From assembly GCF_003473485.1 (NCBI RefSeq), contig NC_053043.1, positions 38,354,576-38,418,575 on the forward strand: 64,000 bases of DNA, in the 5' to 3' direction. A program made the translations under genes and the position numbers. The stretch is from Medicago truncatula. Lineage: Eukaryota > Streptophyta > Magnoliopsida > Fabales > Fabaceae. Positions 23,516 to 38,010 of the stretch are shown one piece after another (positions within the stretch are counted from its first letter, which is position 1; each line of letters opens with the position of its first letter). The notes beneath the pieces are model-generated. The model searched no databases. It saw only the letters and a list, made by a program, of their open reading frames with translations, and had not been told where the DNA came from.

Positions 23516-24030
23516 TATATAGATATTTGAAGTTATTTAAATTTCTAATGCATGATTCTCCATTCTATTATGTATGCAAATACACAGCAGCATGTGTTTG
23601 AAACAATTTTGTCACGTGGATGAATTTAATGAATATAAACGTTCATTAGTATCGTGTTTGAAATGATGTTAAATTTGGGGAAATATGGTTGAAGTTTAAA
23701 TTTGTTAAAATTGCCGTAGTCTAGCATAAGTTAATCAGCTCACAAGCAAGAGCTTCTAATTTATATTGCACACTAGACTAATTCAATGTTTGGCCAAGAT
23801 ATAAGTTTAGTTAAATATTCTAGTCAAATAATTACACACTATATCAAGAATAATATCATAGTTGAAGCATCCAATTAGCTCAGCAGGTGTTTTGTAGTGC
23901 ATTTGTACCCTCACCTCGTCTATTCTCACCGTAGTTTTCTGATATTTATGAATTTTGCTTGTTTTTCTTTTCTGTTTTTTCTCATGTAACTACCGAAATT
24001 AGACTTGCATTCTTTTTCTCATTGTTGTTT
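23516..24030. other. Single-copy spacer between blocks A and B
   Basis: About 515 bp not shared by the two blocks. AT-rich; no gene or element recognised. Confidence 0.6.
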
Positions 24031-24279
24031 CTAATTAAGATAAAAGAAATTAAAATAAATCATATTCACAACAATAATAGTAATTATATTTTTATTTTCA
24101 AATAGGCAATACAAATTGGATAGAGGCTCCAAAGTTTTATCTCATTCATTTGTTAAGTCAAATAAACCAATGGTTGAAACTCAAAATATGAGCAAGTCTT
24201 TCTCATTCCAAATATAACAAACTCCATAATTAGTTAATTACCACACACAAACGATTGGACCAAGATTCTTGCATGCTCC

Positions 24280-24286
24280 TATATAA
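24280..24286 (+). promoter_or_regulatory. TATA box of Ole e 1-like gene B1
   Basis: TATATAA in the promoter block identical in layout to gene A1. Confidence 0.65.
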
Positions 24287-24376
24287 GACTTGGTAATATC
24301 CCATTGTTTTTCATCACAAGGGGAAATCAAAAAGCAGAACAATAAATCAGCAAACAACAATAAGTAAATAAATAAA

Positions 24377-24615
24377 ATGGCAAGGTCATTTGTTGTCGTT
24401 GCTCTCATTGTTTCTGCTTTTTGCTTCTCATCTGTCTTGGCTGCTCGTGTTGCACCAAATGATGTACCAACAACTAATGCAGCAGCAAATAAAGATGATT
24501 TTTTCATTGTTGTTGGCCAAATCTACTGTGATCCTTGCGGCTTCCAATTTGAGTCAAGACTTAGCAAACCCCTAGCAGGTAATAACAACAATATTTTCTA
24601 GCCCATAATTTATCA

Positions 24616-24661
<46 letters not shown>

Positions 24662-25217
24662 TTACTCCTAGAAAAAATTTGAAATAACGTGAGAAATTAT
24701 AGATAAAAAAGATAAAATTGATCAGCAAATTTAGCACCTCTAACATTTAGCGACGAAATTTGAGATGAATTTAATCTTTTTTTGTCTCTGAATTTCCTTC
24801 GTTATTTCAACTTTTTCCAGTTAACAGTATGATTCTAGTAAATAAAAAAAAACTCAGATTCTCGACCGTCTAATCTTGATTAAATGATGTGCAGGTGTTA
24901 AGGTGACTTTAGAGTGCACAAAGGGAGACAAAAATGTGACATTTGTGAAGGAGAGCACCACCGACGAAACTGGTACCTACAACATTGAATGTAAAGGTGA
25001 TCACGAGGAAGAGGTTTGCAAGGTGAACGCCGTAAATGAAAAGGGAAACTGTAGAAAGATTATGGACAACGAATCCGACATGATTGTCCTCACCAAGAAC
25101 ATGGGTGTTCCTTCCTTGGTTCGTTTTGTTAATGCCCTCGGATTCATGACCGAGACAGTTGATCCTCAATGTGGAAAGGTTATCACTGAGTTGGGTTTGG
25201 ACAAGCTTGATGATTGA
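24377..25217 (+). CDS. Pollen Ole e 1-like secreted protein B1 (two exons)
   Basis: Exons 24377-24578 and 24895-25217, 174 residues, GT-AG intron with a shortened TA microsatellite. Same protein as A1 except Ala2 and Ala26 (A1 has Thr at both). The signal peptide, CDPC motif at 51-54, remaining cysteines and intron phase are intact, so it should be functional if expressed. The second exon encodes the same residues as in A1, which indicates either a very recent duplication or gene conversion. Confidence 0.92.
24618..24659. repeat. TA microsatellite in the intron of gene B1
   Basis: Uninterrupted TA array, shorter than its counterpart in gene A1. Confidence 0.9.
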
Positions 25218-27072
25218 TTAAACAATCATTCAACTTATTCATTAAACCTAATCAAAAAATAAAATAAAAGCCACTTAATGTTGTGAAATTTATATTGGCA
25301 CAATTGACCTGTATCTGTTTAAATTATTATTTCTCTGCAAAAATGTGTTGTTGGTTATTATGTGTAACTATACAAAATCATGTTTATTGAGTATTGAATG
25401 AGAATTTGGAGAAATTTGGTATTTTATATCTTTGACTATTATTTTATTATTATTTCTAAAGAATTCTTCTATTATTGACAATTGTGAATATTGACTAAAT
25501 AACTAATTAATTACTTCCTCAAGTCGCTTATCAAAAAATAAATAAAATTTCAGCATCTTCGTTGGCAAGTTTATAAGGAATTGAAACTTGGTTTTATAAC
25601 TATTTTTTAAGTGACTCACATAATGCAACATCACTCTTATGCAATTGAAGTGTATAGTTTGATCCAATAATAAAGGAATTAAACAACTATTGTGAAACTT
25701 ACACTTTTAAAGTTTTTTTATATTTAAAAGTTTGAATTTAAAAAATAACTAACTTTTAGTTTGATGTTACGGTTAGGGTGTGAGCGGTAAGGACAAAACC
25801 GACTAAATCGAAAGTCCAAACTAAAAAAATATCTGACATTGTCTAGTTTGGTTCAAAACCGAACCGAATCAATCTAAACCGATCTAGTATGATCGGTTCT
25901 CGATTTTTCATTTCAAGATCCAATAAACCGATGAATTGAACTGATGATAACTCCACTCTCTATTTTACTAATATTACTAGTGTATTTACCCAGTGTTACC
26001 CTGACAGATTTCGTATTGAAAATGTTGCACTTCGTCTTGATAGGGCAGTTTGCAACGAAGATTGGATTAATTTTTGGAGAAGCTCATCCTGTTCAGCCTT
26101 GGTGGGCCATCAATCTGACCATCATCCGCTTCTACTTTCAGTTATTTTTTCTTCTGTGAGACACGCTACTTCCTTCAAAAAAATTAAGGTTTGGTCTTCA
26201 CATAGTGACTGTCGTCAATTGGTTTTGGACTGCTGGTCTAAAGGTGTTCGTGGTCAAGGTAAGATTCGGTTTCAATCTAAATTACGTAACTTGAAAAATG
26301 CTCTTAAGATTTGGAACAGAACGGTGCTTGGGGATGTTAACAGACAAGTGAAACTAACTTTGGATGAAGTGAATCGCATTCAGCAATTAATTGATTCTGA
26401 AGGTTTTTCCGATCAGCTCTACATGCAAGATCTTGAGGCGCAACTTTTGTTACTAAAGCTTTAAATTTTCAGGAACAATTATGGAGAGAAAAGGCTCGAG
26501 ACCAACACTTTGTCAGTGGAGACCGTAACACTGCTTATTTTCATAGAATTTCTAAAATCCGGGCAGCAACAAAATCTATTTCTTTTTAAGAGGATGGAGA
26601 CAATATTATTACTAAACGCACAACTATATAATTGCATATTCTCTCTTATTTTCAGGCAATATTCAGCATGGAAAATAATTGTACACAAAATACTTTGGTT
26701 GATGAAACAATTCCCTCTCTAGTGACAGATGTGGATAATCAAATGTTGTTGCGGTTTCCTTTGAGTACGGAGATTAAAGATGCGGTTTTTGCTCTCAACG
26801 GTGATGGAGCACCGGGTCCGGTTGGGTTTGCTGGTCAGTTTTATCAAACTTATTGGGATATTGTTGGAAAGGATGTGGTGTAGTCCGTCCAAGAATTTTT
26901 TCAAGGTGATTTGCTGCCCAATAATATTAATTCGAATTTGATTGTGCTAATTCCGAAAGTGCCAGGTGCAAAATCTATGGGAGATTACCATCCTATTGCG
27001 CTTTCTAATTTCCAATTCAAAATTGTTACTAAAATTGTGGCGGATAGGCTTGCTTGTATTACTTCTCGGATC

Positions 27073-28285
27073 CACTACTACAAAATATGGAAGAAAAAAA
27101 ATAGCACTCCTTTAATAGCCCTTTTAACATTGAAGCGCTATATATAAAAATACGGAGGTTTTAGATAGCACTTTTGTAAAAAGCGCAATCTTTGATATTA
27201 ACTCAATATAGCGCTTTATTTAAAAAACGCCATCATACAATCATTAAAAAATAATAAATTATAAAAAAAATAAAAATCAGTATTAATTGTTTATGGCGCT
27301 CATATATGGAAACGCTATTAGGGAGAAGGTATTGTTATATTCTCCTAGGGGATTAGCGAATCTTCCTTAGCAGTTTAGATTCATTCATATTTTTTGTTTA
27401 GACAGCTATTATGTTAATTTGTTTCCAAATTTTAAACTTATCCTTACTTCCCCTGCTATTGAGAAGATGCCCTTTTGATTTGTGTGTGAGATATCTGAAC
27501 TTGTAGCTAATGATTTTGTTAGGATGTCTGCAACCTCTTTACTTTTACTATCATCACATAGACGTAAACCATGAAAAGTTATTATTGTTTATTACAATTG
27601 CACTACTTGTGTCCTAAATACCTAGTGAGTGGGATAACAATATGTGTTTTGAAGTTTTGTCCCTTTTCTCTCATTACATTGGCATATAAGATAATCACAT
27701 TGTCTCCTTTAATTGAGTTCAGTGAAGGCAAATGGCAGAAATCCAAATATATTTGCTAAAAATCCAAGAATAATGGTGTTGGTTCATGATCAGCCTAAGA
27801 GTTATATGATTTTTTTTTTATAATAAGGTGAGTTTATGTTTCTAAATATAATTGCTAGAACTGATAGTTGTTTTAATTTATAATCTTGTTTTAATTTGTA
27901 CTCATGATCAATAGTACTTTGAATTTATCTCTAATATAATATAGTGTTATTGCTTAATGGTGTTTTCTTGTATATATTCAGGTGGAGGAGAGTGAACGGA
28001 ATTTGGAAATGAATGATGATTTGCCTGCTTGTTTTGGATAAAAATGTTGAGAAGACCAAGAAGATAGAGACTGCATGATACCATGGAAGATTTTGATCTT
28101 TATGTTAACTAATTAATTGTAACTCTTACAGATATCCATGTTACCATACCATATTAGAGGCTATACATTTCTGACTTTTATGTTATATATACATACATTT
28201 TTTATGATATGGTTAAGTTTTATCGGATAAATAATAGTCTCAATTATAATGTGCCAAAATTATATATATTTCCCTTTAAATTTCT

Positions 28286-28345
<60 letters not shown>

Positions 28346-28651
28346 CGCTATCTGGAAAGGTAAAAAAAAATTGACAAAAATAAAATAAAATAAATACTTT
28401 ACCTAGCGCTTTTTTCCCTTTATAAAGTGTTATCTAAACCTATTGTTACATAGCGCTTTTACAACAAAAATGATGTTTTTAAACCTGTCTTAGATGGCGT
28501 TTATTTTTAAAAACGCTATCTTAGGAGAACCTTTGCTAACGATTTTTTACATAAAGCGCTATATAAACCCTGCTTTAGCTAGCGCTTTATACAGAAAAAA
28601 AGCGCTAGCTAAAGCAAACATACACTATATAAGCCCATTTTTGTAGTAGTG
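27073..28651. mobile_element. Non-autonomous CACTA element in LINE B (1579 bp, 3-bp TSD)
   Basis: Same element and insertion point as in LINE A (ATC at 27070-27072 and 28652-28654), so it was present before the block duplication. It is longer mainly through its TA microsatellite (28291-28343). Ends CACTACTACAAAA / TTTTGTAGTAGTG are perfect. Subterminal AGCGCT motifs are conserved. Confidence 0.9.
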
Positions 28652-29607
28652 ATCATTTCTATTGAACAAAGGGGTTTTGCCCGAGACCGTAGCATTTCTG
28701 ATTGTGTTATTCTTGCCTCCGAAGCGATCAATTCTCTTGACAAAAATCAGTATGGTGGGAATATTGCTCTCAAAGTCGACATATCCAAGGCTTTTGATAC
28801 ATTAGGTTGGAATTTTATGGTTATAGTCTTTAGCAATTTCGGCTTTTCAACAACTTCCATTGATTGGATTCTTACCATTCTAAATTCTGCTCGTTTATCT
28901 ATTTTGGTTAATGGTAAGGCGGTTGGTTTTTTCGCTTGCTCTCGTCGGGTTCGCTAGGGAGATCCTCTTTCCCCTCTGTTATTTTGTTTGGCTGAAGAGG
29001 TTCTTAGCAAAGCTCTCTCTGGTTCTGTTGTTAGGGGACGGCTCACTCCTATGTCTTATTGTTGTGGTACTACTTTCCCGACCCATGTGTTGTATGCTGA
29101 CGGTATTATGATATTTTGCATAGGTTTGAAAAGTAACATACGGGAGCTCATTAGTATTTGTGACAAATACTCAGCAATTTCTGGGCAGATTGTGAATAAT
29201 TCAAAAAGCCGATTCTTCACAGGTTCTATGTATGTAACTCGGATAACTATGATTGCAAATATGTTGGGTTTCATTGTTGGAACAGTTCCTTTCTTGTATC
29301 TTGGATATCCTATTTTTCAAGGGAAACTAAAGGTAATTCACTTCAGAATGATTACAGACAAAATTAGAAATAAACTAGCTACTTGGAGGGGTACCATTCT
29401 TTCAATTATGAGCAGCGTGTAGCTGGTGAAATCTATTATTCATGGGATGCTTGTTTATTCATTCCATGTTTATATTTGGCCTAGACGACTACTGCGTTTA
29501 CTCGACTCTTGGATAAAAAAAATATATGGGGCTATGATGTCCTTTCTAACAAAGTTTGCACGGTTTCGTGGAGTGTGATGTGTCGGCCTTGGTCTGAAGG
29601 GGGGCTA

Positions 29608-29768
29608 CACTATTAAAAAAAACAAAAATTAGTGAGGGAAATTTTGTGAGGGAAAACGTGAAATCCCTCTCTAATTCCGTCACTAAATTTTGCGACCATG
29701 GAATTTGTGAGGAATTTCATTTTTTCCGTCACTAATTTCCCTCGCTAATTTTGCTTTTTCTGGTAATG
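29608..29768. mobile_element. 161-bp MITE in LINE B (TSD CTA)
   Basis: Same element and site as 15637-15797, flanked by CTA at 29605-29607 and 29769-29771. Inherited through the block duplication. Confidence 0.8.
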
Positions 29769-31052
29769 CTAGATATAAAACCTACGCGTTTGATTAATGA
29801 AGCATTGATTCTGAAGTTGGCTTGGGATTTATTGGCAACGGACACTCAATGGTCTATTCTTTTCAAAAAGTGATATTTCTCTAATGGTAAACCGATCACA
29901 CACCATTTCAAATCCTCAATTTGGTCGGGTATTAAAATTCAGATTGGCACAGCTATGGAGAACTCTTTGTGGATTGTAGGAACGGGAGAGAAGATTCAAT
30001 TTTGGACGGATAATTAGCTCGGTGAAACTTTGGTAGACTTAATTCATATCGACTCGGATTTTCATGGTCATCTTAAAGGAACGGTTTCTGAAGTTATTGT
30101 GAATGGTGGCTGGAATTTGCCTGCAGTTTTAAAAGACTTTGGGGACATAAAAGATCTCTTGGAAGCAATAGTCTTTCCTATAGGCCATCTCCCTGACGTG
30201 ATGGTGTGGACTCACGCTCCAGATGGTATTCTTACATCGAAACTTGCTTTCTCTTTTCTTCGAACGACCACCACTTTGCTGCCTTGGGCGGAACACATTT
30301 GGAGCCCTTTTATTCCTCCTTCTCATTCTTGTATTTATTGGAGACTCCATCATGGGAAGATGCCTACAGATGAAAACCTTAGGAATCGTGGCTGCATTGT
30401 TGTAACACCCCGTTTTCCCAACATAAAAATTCTTAAAAACATTTATCAGAGTAAGCATCATAAACAACGGGATATCACATAAACCATAATCCAAAACAGT
30501 TAAATAATAATTTAACCAATATCTTAAACATTGCAGCGGAAAATCATAATCATAATTCATAAAACGTTTTGGCACGCAGGCCCCATCAAAAGTTCATAAT
30601 CAGAATCCATAACATTATAAAAATAACATATTAGTCACGTAAGAGAATGAAGCATGCATAAACATAAACCCCATCCCGTTACGTATCAGAGCGACCTAGA
30701 CGACACAGTGAGGCAAGGCCACTCACAGAAGCAACTGCACACTAAGCACGATCACCTGCAAGTTACCCATACGAAGGGCAACATTTTCAAGCAGAAGGGG
30801 TGAGATTTCATAACAAAATAATGCTAATCAAAGTAATTCGAATCATAATTAACATTAACATCATAATCATTCTTGGATAACTTTGCATATTCAAATAACA
30901 AGTATCACGTATTCATATATTCAACAAATATCACGTATTCACTTATTCAATCGTCATCAACAACATAGCATTATGGACATGACAATGTGACAATGCTCTT
31001 AGACTCCTTATATGCATGTGGTACCAATCGTCATCATAAGTATTAATATACT

Positions 31053-31132
31053 TTAATCGTGCGGAGGACAAAGCTCCTAATAATCGTGCGGAGGACAAAG
31101 CTCCTAATAAACGTGGTGAGGACTAAGCTCAA
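31053..31132. repeat. ~28-bp tandem repeat inside the solo LTR
   Basis: A unit with core cgtgcggaggacaaagctcc is present about three times in a row, the last one diverged. Confidence 0.8.
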
Positions 31133-31508
31133 TGAGATGCTATGCATGGACTCTTATGAACAAAACATCGTAATCAACATATCAACATGCATCCAACAAT
31201 TTGGAGCTAAACATCATCATTTCATCATATATAAATACATACAATGCACTTAGTTAAATAACAGCATAATCAAGTCACATAACAGGATGATATCATTATA
31301 TCAATAGCACATCAATTATTTCATAATTAAACTTCCATTTCTTACATAAATATACAATACCTTAATCATACTCAATCAATATCAACATATCTTAAACAGC
31401 TTATAGACTGCATTTAACGTCATCATTAGGTCTTATTATCATAAGGGGGTTCGCTCTTGATCAAAACGTGCGACACAAATCGCACAAACACTCAAAACAC
31501 TCAAGGCT

Positions 31509-31850
31509 GGAGGTGCTCGCGAGGCGAGGGTTCTTGCTCGCCATGGCGAGTACTAAACAATTCCCAAACTAAAGTTGTTCTGGGTCTAAACTTGCCCTAC
31601 ATTCATTCCTAATCATTACTAGGTATGTTCAGGCACACTAAAGCATTCAAGGTCCAACTAAAAAGGTCGAAACACAAAATCTAACATGCACTCTGCCTTA
31701 GCTCGCTATGGCGAGTAAGGTCGCTCGCTATGGCGAGCTGCATTGCACAACTCGCGAGGCGAGGAAACAGGGTTCGCGAGGCGAGCGATGAATGTTCATC
31801 ACTCGCGAGGCGAGATTCATAGCTCGCCGTGGCGAGCGATGAATGTCGCT
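31509..31850. repeat. Cluster of CTCGC-N-GCGAG palindromes in the solo LTR
   Basis: About eight to ten short palindromes of the form CTCGCGAGGCGAG or CTCGCTATGGCGAG, GC-rich in an AT-rich setting, spaced irregularly. They may be regulatory or structural; the role is unknown. Confidence 0.85.
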
Positions 31851-33039
31851 ACGGCCAGACTTCCTAAATTCACAAAAACTCGACGTTTCACATGGTTCTA
31901 AGCTTGTTTTTTATTCCAAAGTTCGTCCTAAACATTATCTAAGGTCTAGGAACACTTTCTACATCCATTAAACCAATTCTCACCGTTTGATCATCAATTC
32001 TAAGGTTTTGACCTAGTTTTCGTTTTCTCCAATTCACTCCTAATTCTTGTTAACTAATCATCAGAATCACATTCAATTAACAATACTGAGTTATTAGTCT
32101 CACCCTTACCTGGTTATGAAGAAATCGCAGCCCTCTCTATGCTCTTCTCCCTTCTAAGCTTTTCTCCCTTTTTCAAAAGTTTTCACGTACAATGAGTTTC
32201 TAAAATATTAGGTCTTCTCCTATTTATATCTCTTCCTAATAACTTATCTTATCTCACTTTCTCCCCCAAAACTATCTAAAATATCAAAACAGCCCTCAAC
32301 TAAATATTTTATATTATTTTCAAATCTTTATTCTATTTAACAATAAAATAAATCTCATATCATAATCAAATCCTCCAAACCTCATAACTTATCACGTCAT
32401 CAATCAAATCACTAAATTCATCGTTAATCACCAAAACATATCAAAATCATGCATATACTATATAATTATAATATAATTGCCTAAACTCAATTAAATAACG
32501 ATTAAACGAAAGTGGGCGTTACAATTGTCGTGTCGGTTTTTGCAGCTTATGTTTGCCTACGGATGAATCTTCCGATCATCTTTTTCTTCAGTGTCAGTTT
32601 GCAACGCATCTGTGGAACTGGATAGGTGGCAAGCTTAATTATGTTATTGATCGCTCTTCTGTAGACACTATTCTATCTTGTAGGCCAGCCAGGTGCTCCT
32701 CTCAGGTATCAGACATTTACATGGCAGCAATATTGCACACGCTTCATACAATTTGGTGGGCTAGGAATTCCTTGAGTTTTACAAATGTAAAGCCAACTTT
32801 GCATTCAGCCAAAGTTTGTATCCACTCTTTTATTTCCATGTCCGGGAATATTTCGAAAGGTAAGTGTCTGCACTCTGACTTCTCTTTTCTTGACTCTTTT
32901 GCGGTTTCTCCTCACTGCCGAAGAGTCAAAGAAATTGTCTTAGTTTTGTGGAAGACTCCGACTGCTCCGTGGTTGAAGGTAAACACGGATGGCTCGGTGA
33001 TTGGTGGCTTTGCAGCTTGTGGAGGGCTGTTCCATGATA

Positions 33040-33167
33040 AGAGAAGTATAAGACTTCTCTTAATATAAGACTTTTTGTAATAAAGAAAAGTATAAGACTT
33101 CTTTTCCACCAAAAGAAAAAAGTATAAGACTTCTTTTCCACCAAAAGAAAAGAGTATAAGACTTCTT
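33040..33167. repeat. ~31-bp imperfect tandem repeat (block B copy)
   Basis: Counterpart of 16941-17068: gtataagacttctt units separated by tccaccaaaagaaaa. Confidence 0.75.
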
Positions 33168-34084
33168 TATCAAATTCATCCATATTATTAAAAAAAATAT
33201 ATATATATGGTTATATTATATTAGTAGATAAAATAATGATTTTTTAAAATTTGTATTAATTTCCCAAAATCACCTATAATCGTTCATATTATTATTAGAC
33301 TACTTTTTCTCGGTTGTTTGGTAAATCTGGACTTTTATTTCGGATCTTTCTGCATCTTCTTTTACTTGGGTTTCTCATATCTTGTGTTTGTTGTTTCCTT
33401 AACGATGCTAGCTGGAAGTTGTGCCGTAGTGGTTTCACTCATATGGTTATGTTGCAAGATGGTAGCTGTTCACATCTCTAGTGTTGCTTGATTGTAGTTT
33501 TAGTGTCCGTCTGTCACAGTGCCGGTGGGCGGTGATTGATCGTTTCTTTAGAATCGTAGGTTTAGATCTTTCGATTGAAGAGTTTGGGGGTGGTTCGTAA
33601 ATCTGTTTCGATCCTTCATGTTTGAATTTGCATAGAGTGGCTGAAATGACATTTATTTGATGTTTTCATAGTGAGTTGTTGGTGTTTGGACTCGTTATTG
33701 TGTTGGTGGTCGAGTTTAAACATCATTATCAAATATCCAACTTCGTAACGTAGTTGATTGCTCTAGATTAGGATTTGTGGCTACTTTATATTATAGGGTT
33801 GTTCTATATCACACTTTTGGGTTCTGGTTATTGTGTTAGGTTTTATTTTTTTAGGGAATTAAGTTAGGTTTTTTGTCCTCCAATATTTGTATTTTTTATT
33901 TTTATTTAAATCTATGTAGGGTGATGTAGCTTCTCCTACCTCATTTTCACTACATTTTAACTATATATCTATATATAGACACCCACAGGTGATTCTATTA
34001 GAGGTCTTTAAGGAATCAAGCAAGTTTTTCTCATTCCAAATATAGCAAACTCCAAACGATTGGACCAAAGCTCTTGCATGCTCC

Positions 34085-34092
34085 TATATAAA
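34085..34092 (+). promoter_or_regulatory. TATA box of Ole e 1-like gene B2
   Basis: TATATAAA in the conserved promoter block, same spacing as gene A2. Confidence 0.65.
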
Positions 34093-34188
34093 GACTTGGT
34101 AGTATCCCATTGTTTTTCATCACAAGGGGAAATAAAAAAGCAGAACAATAAAATACCATCAACAAACAACAATAAATAAATAAATAAA

Positions 34189-35013
34189 ATGGCAAGGTCA
34201 TTTTCTGTCGTTGCTCTCATTGTCTCTGCTTTTTGCTTCTCATCTGTCTTGGCTGCTCGTGTTGCACCAAATGCTGCACCAAATGGTGATGATGTTTTCA
34301 TTGTTGTTGGCCAGATCTATTGTGATCCTTGCGGCTTCCAATTTCAGTCAAGGCTCAGCCAACCCCTAGACGGTAAATAACAACAATATTATCATACAAC
34401 TTATATTTTCTACCCATAATTTATCATCATATATATGTATATAATATTATTTAATATATTATTAATGCTAGAAAAATGTTGAAATGAATATAGAAATTAG
34501 AGATGAAAATGATAAAATTGATCACCAAAATTAGCATCTCTGTCATTTAGCAACGAAATGTGAGATGAGGTTAATTTTTTTTGTCTCTGAATTTTCGTTG
34601 TTATTTCAACTTTTTTCACCTCATATTATGATTTTAGTTGATAAAAAATTCAGATTCTTGATGGTCTAATCTTGATCAAATGACGTGCAGGTGTTAAGGT
34701 GACTTTAAAGTGCACAAAGGGAGACAAAAACGTGACATTCGTGAAGGAGAGTACCACCGACAAAAATGGTGTCTACAACATTGAATGTAAAGGTGATCAC
34801 GAGGAAGAGGTTTGCAAGGTGAAAGCCGAAAATGTGAAGGGCGCATGTACAAAGATTATGGACAACGAATCTGACAGCATTGTCCTCACCAAGAACATGG
34901 GTGTCCCTTCCTTGATTCGTTTTGTTAATCCCCTTGGGTTCATGACTCAGACAATTGATGCCGGATGTGGAAAGGTTGTTACCGAGTTGGGTTTGGACAA
35001 GCTTGATGATTAA
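34189..35013 (+). CDS. Pollen Ole e 1-like secreted protein B2 (two exons)
   Basis: Exons 34189-34372 and 34691-35013, 168 residues. Duplicate of A2; the visible protein difference is SRLSQPLDG for SRLSKPLDG near the end of exon 1. Signal peptide, CDPC motif and later cysteines are intact. The intron is a few bases longer than in A2. Same inferred role as the other three: secreted cell-wall or apoplastic protein of unknown exact function. Confidence 0.92.
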
Positions 35014-35578
35014 ACAATCATTCAACTTATTCATTAATCCTTATCATTAATGAACAATTGACATGTAACTGTTTAAACCATTATTTCTCTGCAAAAATGT
35101 GTTGTTGGTTATTATATGTAACTATAAAAACTCATGTTCATTGAGTATTGAATGAGAATTTGGGAGATATTTGCTAATTTATATCTTCGAACATTATTGT
35201 ATTATTATTTACTAAAGAATTCATCTAATATTCGTAATTGACAATTGTGAGGGTTGACCAAATAACTAACTAATTAATTACTCCTCAAGTCACTTATCAA
35301 AAAATAAATAAGGATCCTCCGGTCATATTTATAAGAGCATCTGATCTGATGACAAGCTTATAAGTTATAAGGAATTCAAACTTGGTTACATAAACTATTA
35401 TGTGACTTATACAATGTACCATTACACTTTTTCAACTCAAGTATATTTTGCTCCAGCATTAATAGAAAGTTAAGAAACTTTTATGAAACTATATTTTCGT
35501 TGATTTTTTATCTGAAACATTTAATTTTATAAATTAATAAACTTTTAATTTGATGATACGGTAACTTATTTAAGTCAC

Positions 35579-36108
35579 TTCAACTATTCCTATGACCTCC
35601 TTCATTCCCTTTTCTACAACTAGATTTCCCATTTCTGACATCAAAGTTGCATCAAAACATTCCGAGACTCGACCTTCTGCTACTCACAGTCTTAGCCAAT
35701 CTGCAAGATCAACACCTCCCTCCTCACTAGTTATCACATCACAAGCACACCTTCCGGTTAAAAGTTCAAAAAGCATCACACCGAAAACAAAGACATCTGA
35801 CTTGAAGGAAGGCATTGTCTTCTTGGAAGCAGTTAACTCCGGAACGTGATAACCTAAGACACAAGCATCAAGAATCTGTTCAATAGTATAGCCTGAGTCA
35901 TAAGTCGATGAAGACAATAATCAACAACACATGCATTCATACCCGCGGTATCTAACAACACATTTGTAGCTTTAAGGTTTCCTTGAGGGACAGCTCGGTC
36001 GAAATGGAGATAGTTCAGGCCACGTGCTACATCGACTACTATTTTGATCCTTTGAGCCCATGTTGACGGTGGACCGTTTTTCCCCGGTCGATCTGAGAAT
36101 TTCAACAT
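35579..36108 (-). pseudogene. LRR receptor-like kinase relic B
   Basis: Duplicate of the relic at 19472-20001 with the same frame change and QGNLKATN catalytic-loop change. Both defects therefore predate the block duplication. Minus strand, kinase lobe only. Confidence 0.85.
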
Positions 36109-36659
36109 ATAGGAAAGTTCAAACTATAAATATTTAAGAATAATAGCAAAAAGATATAAATTGGTGAAACCATATATGTACCCAATCACACACAGAAACA
36201 ATATATTTTAACTTAAAGTAAGAAAATATGGTATGTCTTGCAATATTATATGCACACAACGCAGGCCATAATGCACTATTGCTTGAGTGACAAACTTCTG
36301 ATAAAAAAAATAAAAAAAAACAAGCTCCTGGAAAGTGAAAACCAAAATCTTGTCTAAGGCTCTATTTGGTCTTATATTTTACTTATCTTTAAAAGAAGTT
36401 AGGTCAAATAGCATTTTTTAAAAGATCTTAATTACAAAAAAAGCTTATCTTTTATATATTGGGATCAAGTCCATAAGTCCATAATTAAAGCATATATTAG
36501 AAGATGAATTACCCCTTAAGAAGATTAATCTCATGATCACTAAATACAACAAGGATACCCTAGTGAGTCCATTCCTATATAAAAAGAGTAGCAATATGCT
36601 AACTAACCATTCAGTTACAATTCCAACAAACCCAATAACTTCCTAAACAAGTCTTCTCT

Positions 36660-38010
<1,351 letters not shown>

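Larger units (their letters stand above)
30401..32523 (+). mobile_element. Solo LTR, Ty3/gypsy type, 2123 bp, TSD ATTGT
   Basis: Fossil LTR. It starts TGTAACACCCCG and ends GGGCGTTACA with 5-bp duplications ATTGT at 30396-30400 and 32524-32528. The same site in block A (near 16424) is empty, which confirms the exact ends. TGTAACACCC...GTTACA ends and ~2-kb length fit LTRs of plant Ty3/gypsy chromoviruses (inference). No internal region remains, so it is the product of LTR-LTR recombination. Younger than the block duplication. Strand is nominal. Confidence 0.9.
25944..33040 (+). mobile_element. L1-type LINE relic B, with CACTA, MITE and solo-LTR insertions
   Basis: Duplicate of LINE A. The endonuclease end is at ~25944-26160; RT is split by the CACTA element (27073-28651) and resumes at 28655 to ~29420; a MITE lies at 29608-29768; the zinc-finger RVT region is split by the solo LTR (30401-32523); the rest runs to ~33040 with the RNase H start. 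The RT active-site motif reads YADG (near 29093-29104) where copy A has YADD. Individual stops differ between the copies: B lacks the TAA found near 15230 in A but has a TAG near 29420. Both copies are dead. Confidence 0.9.

Noticed and set aside
31053-31850. CRISPR-like or regulatory repeat array
   Set aside because: Spacing is irregular, the genome is a plant, and the repeats lie inside an LTR.
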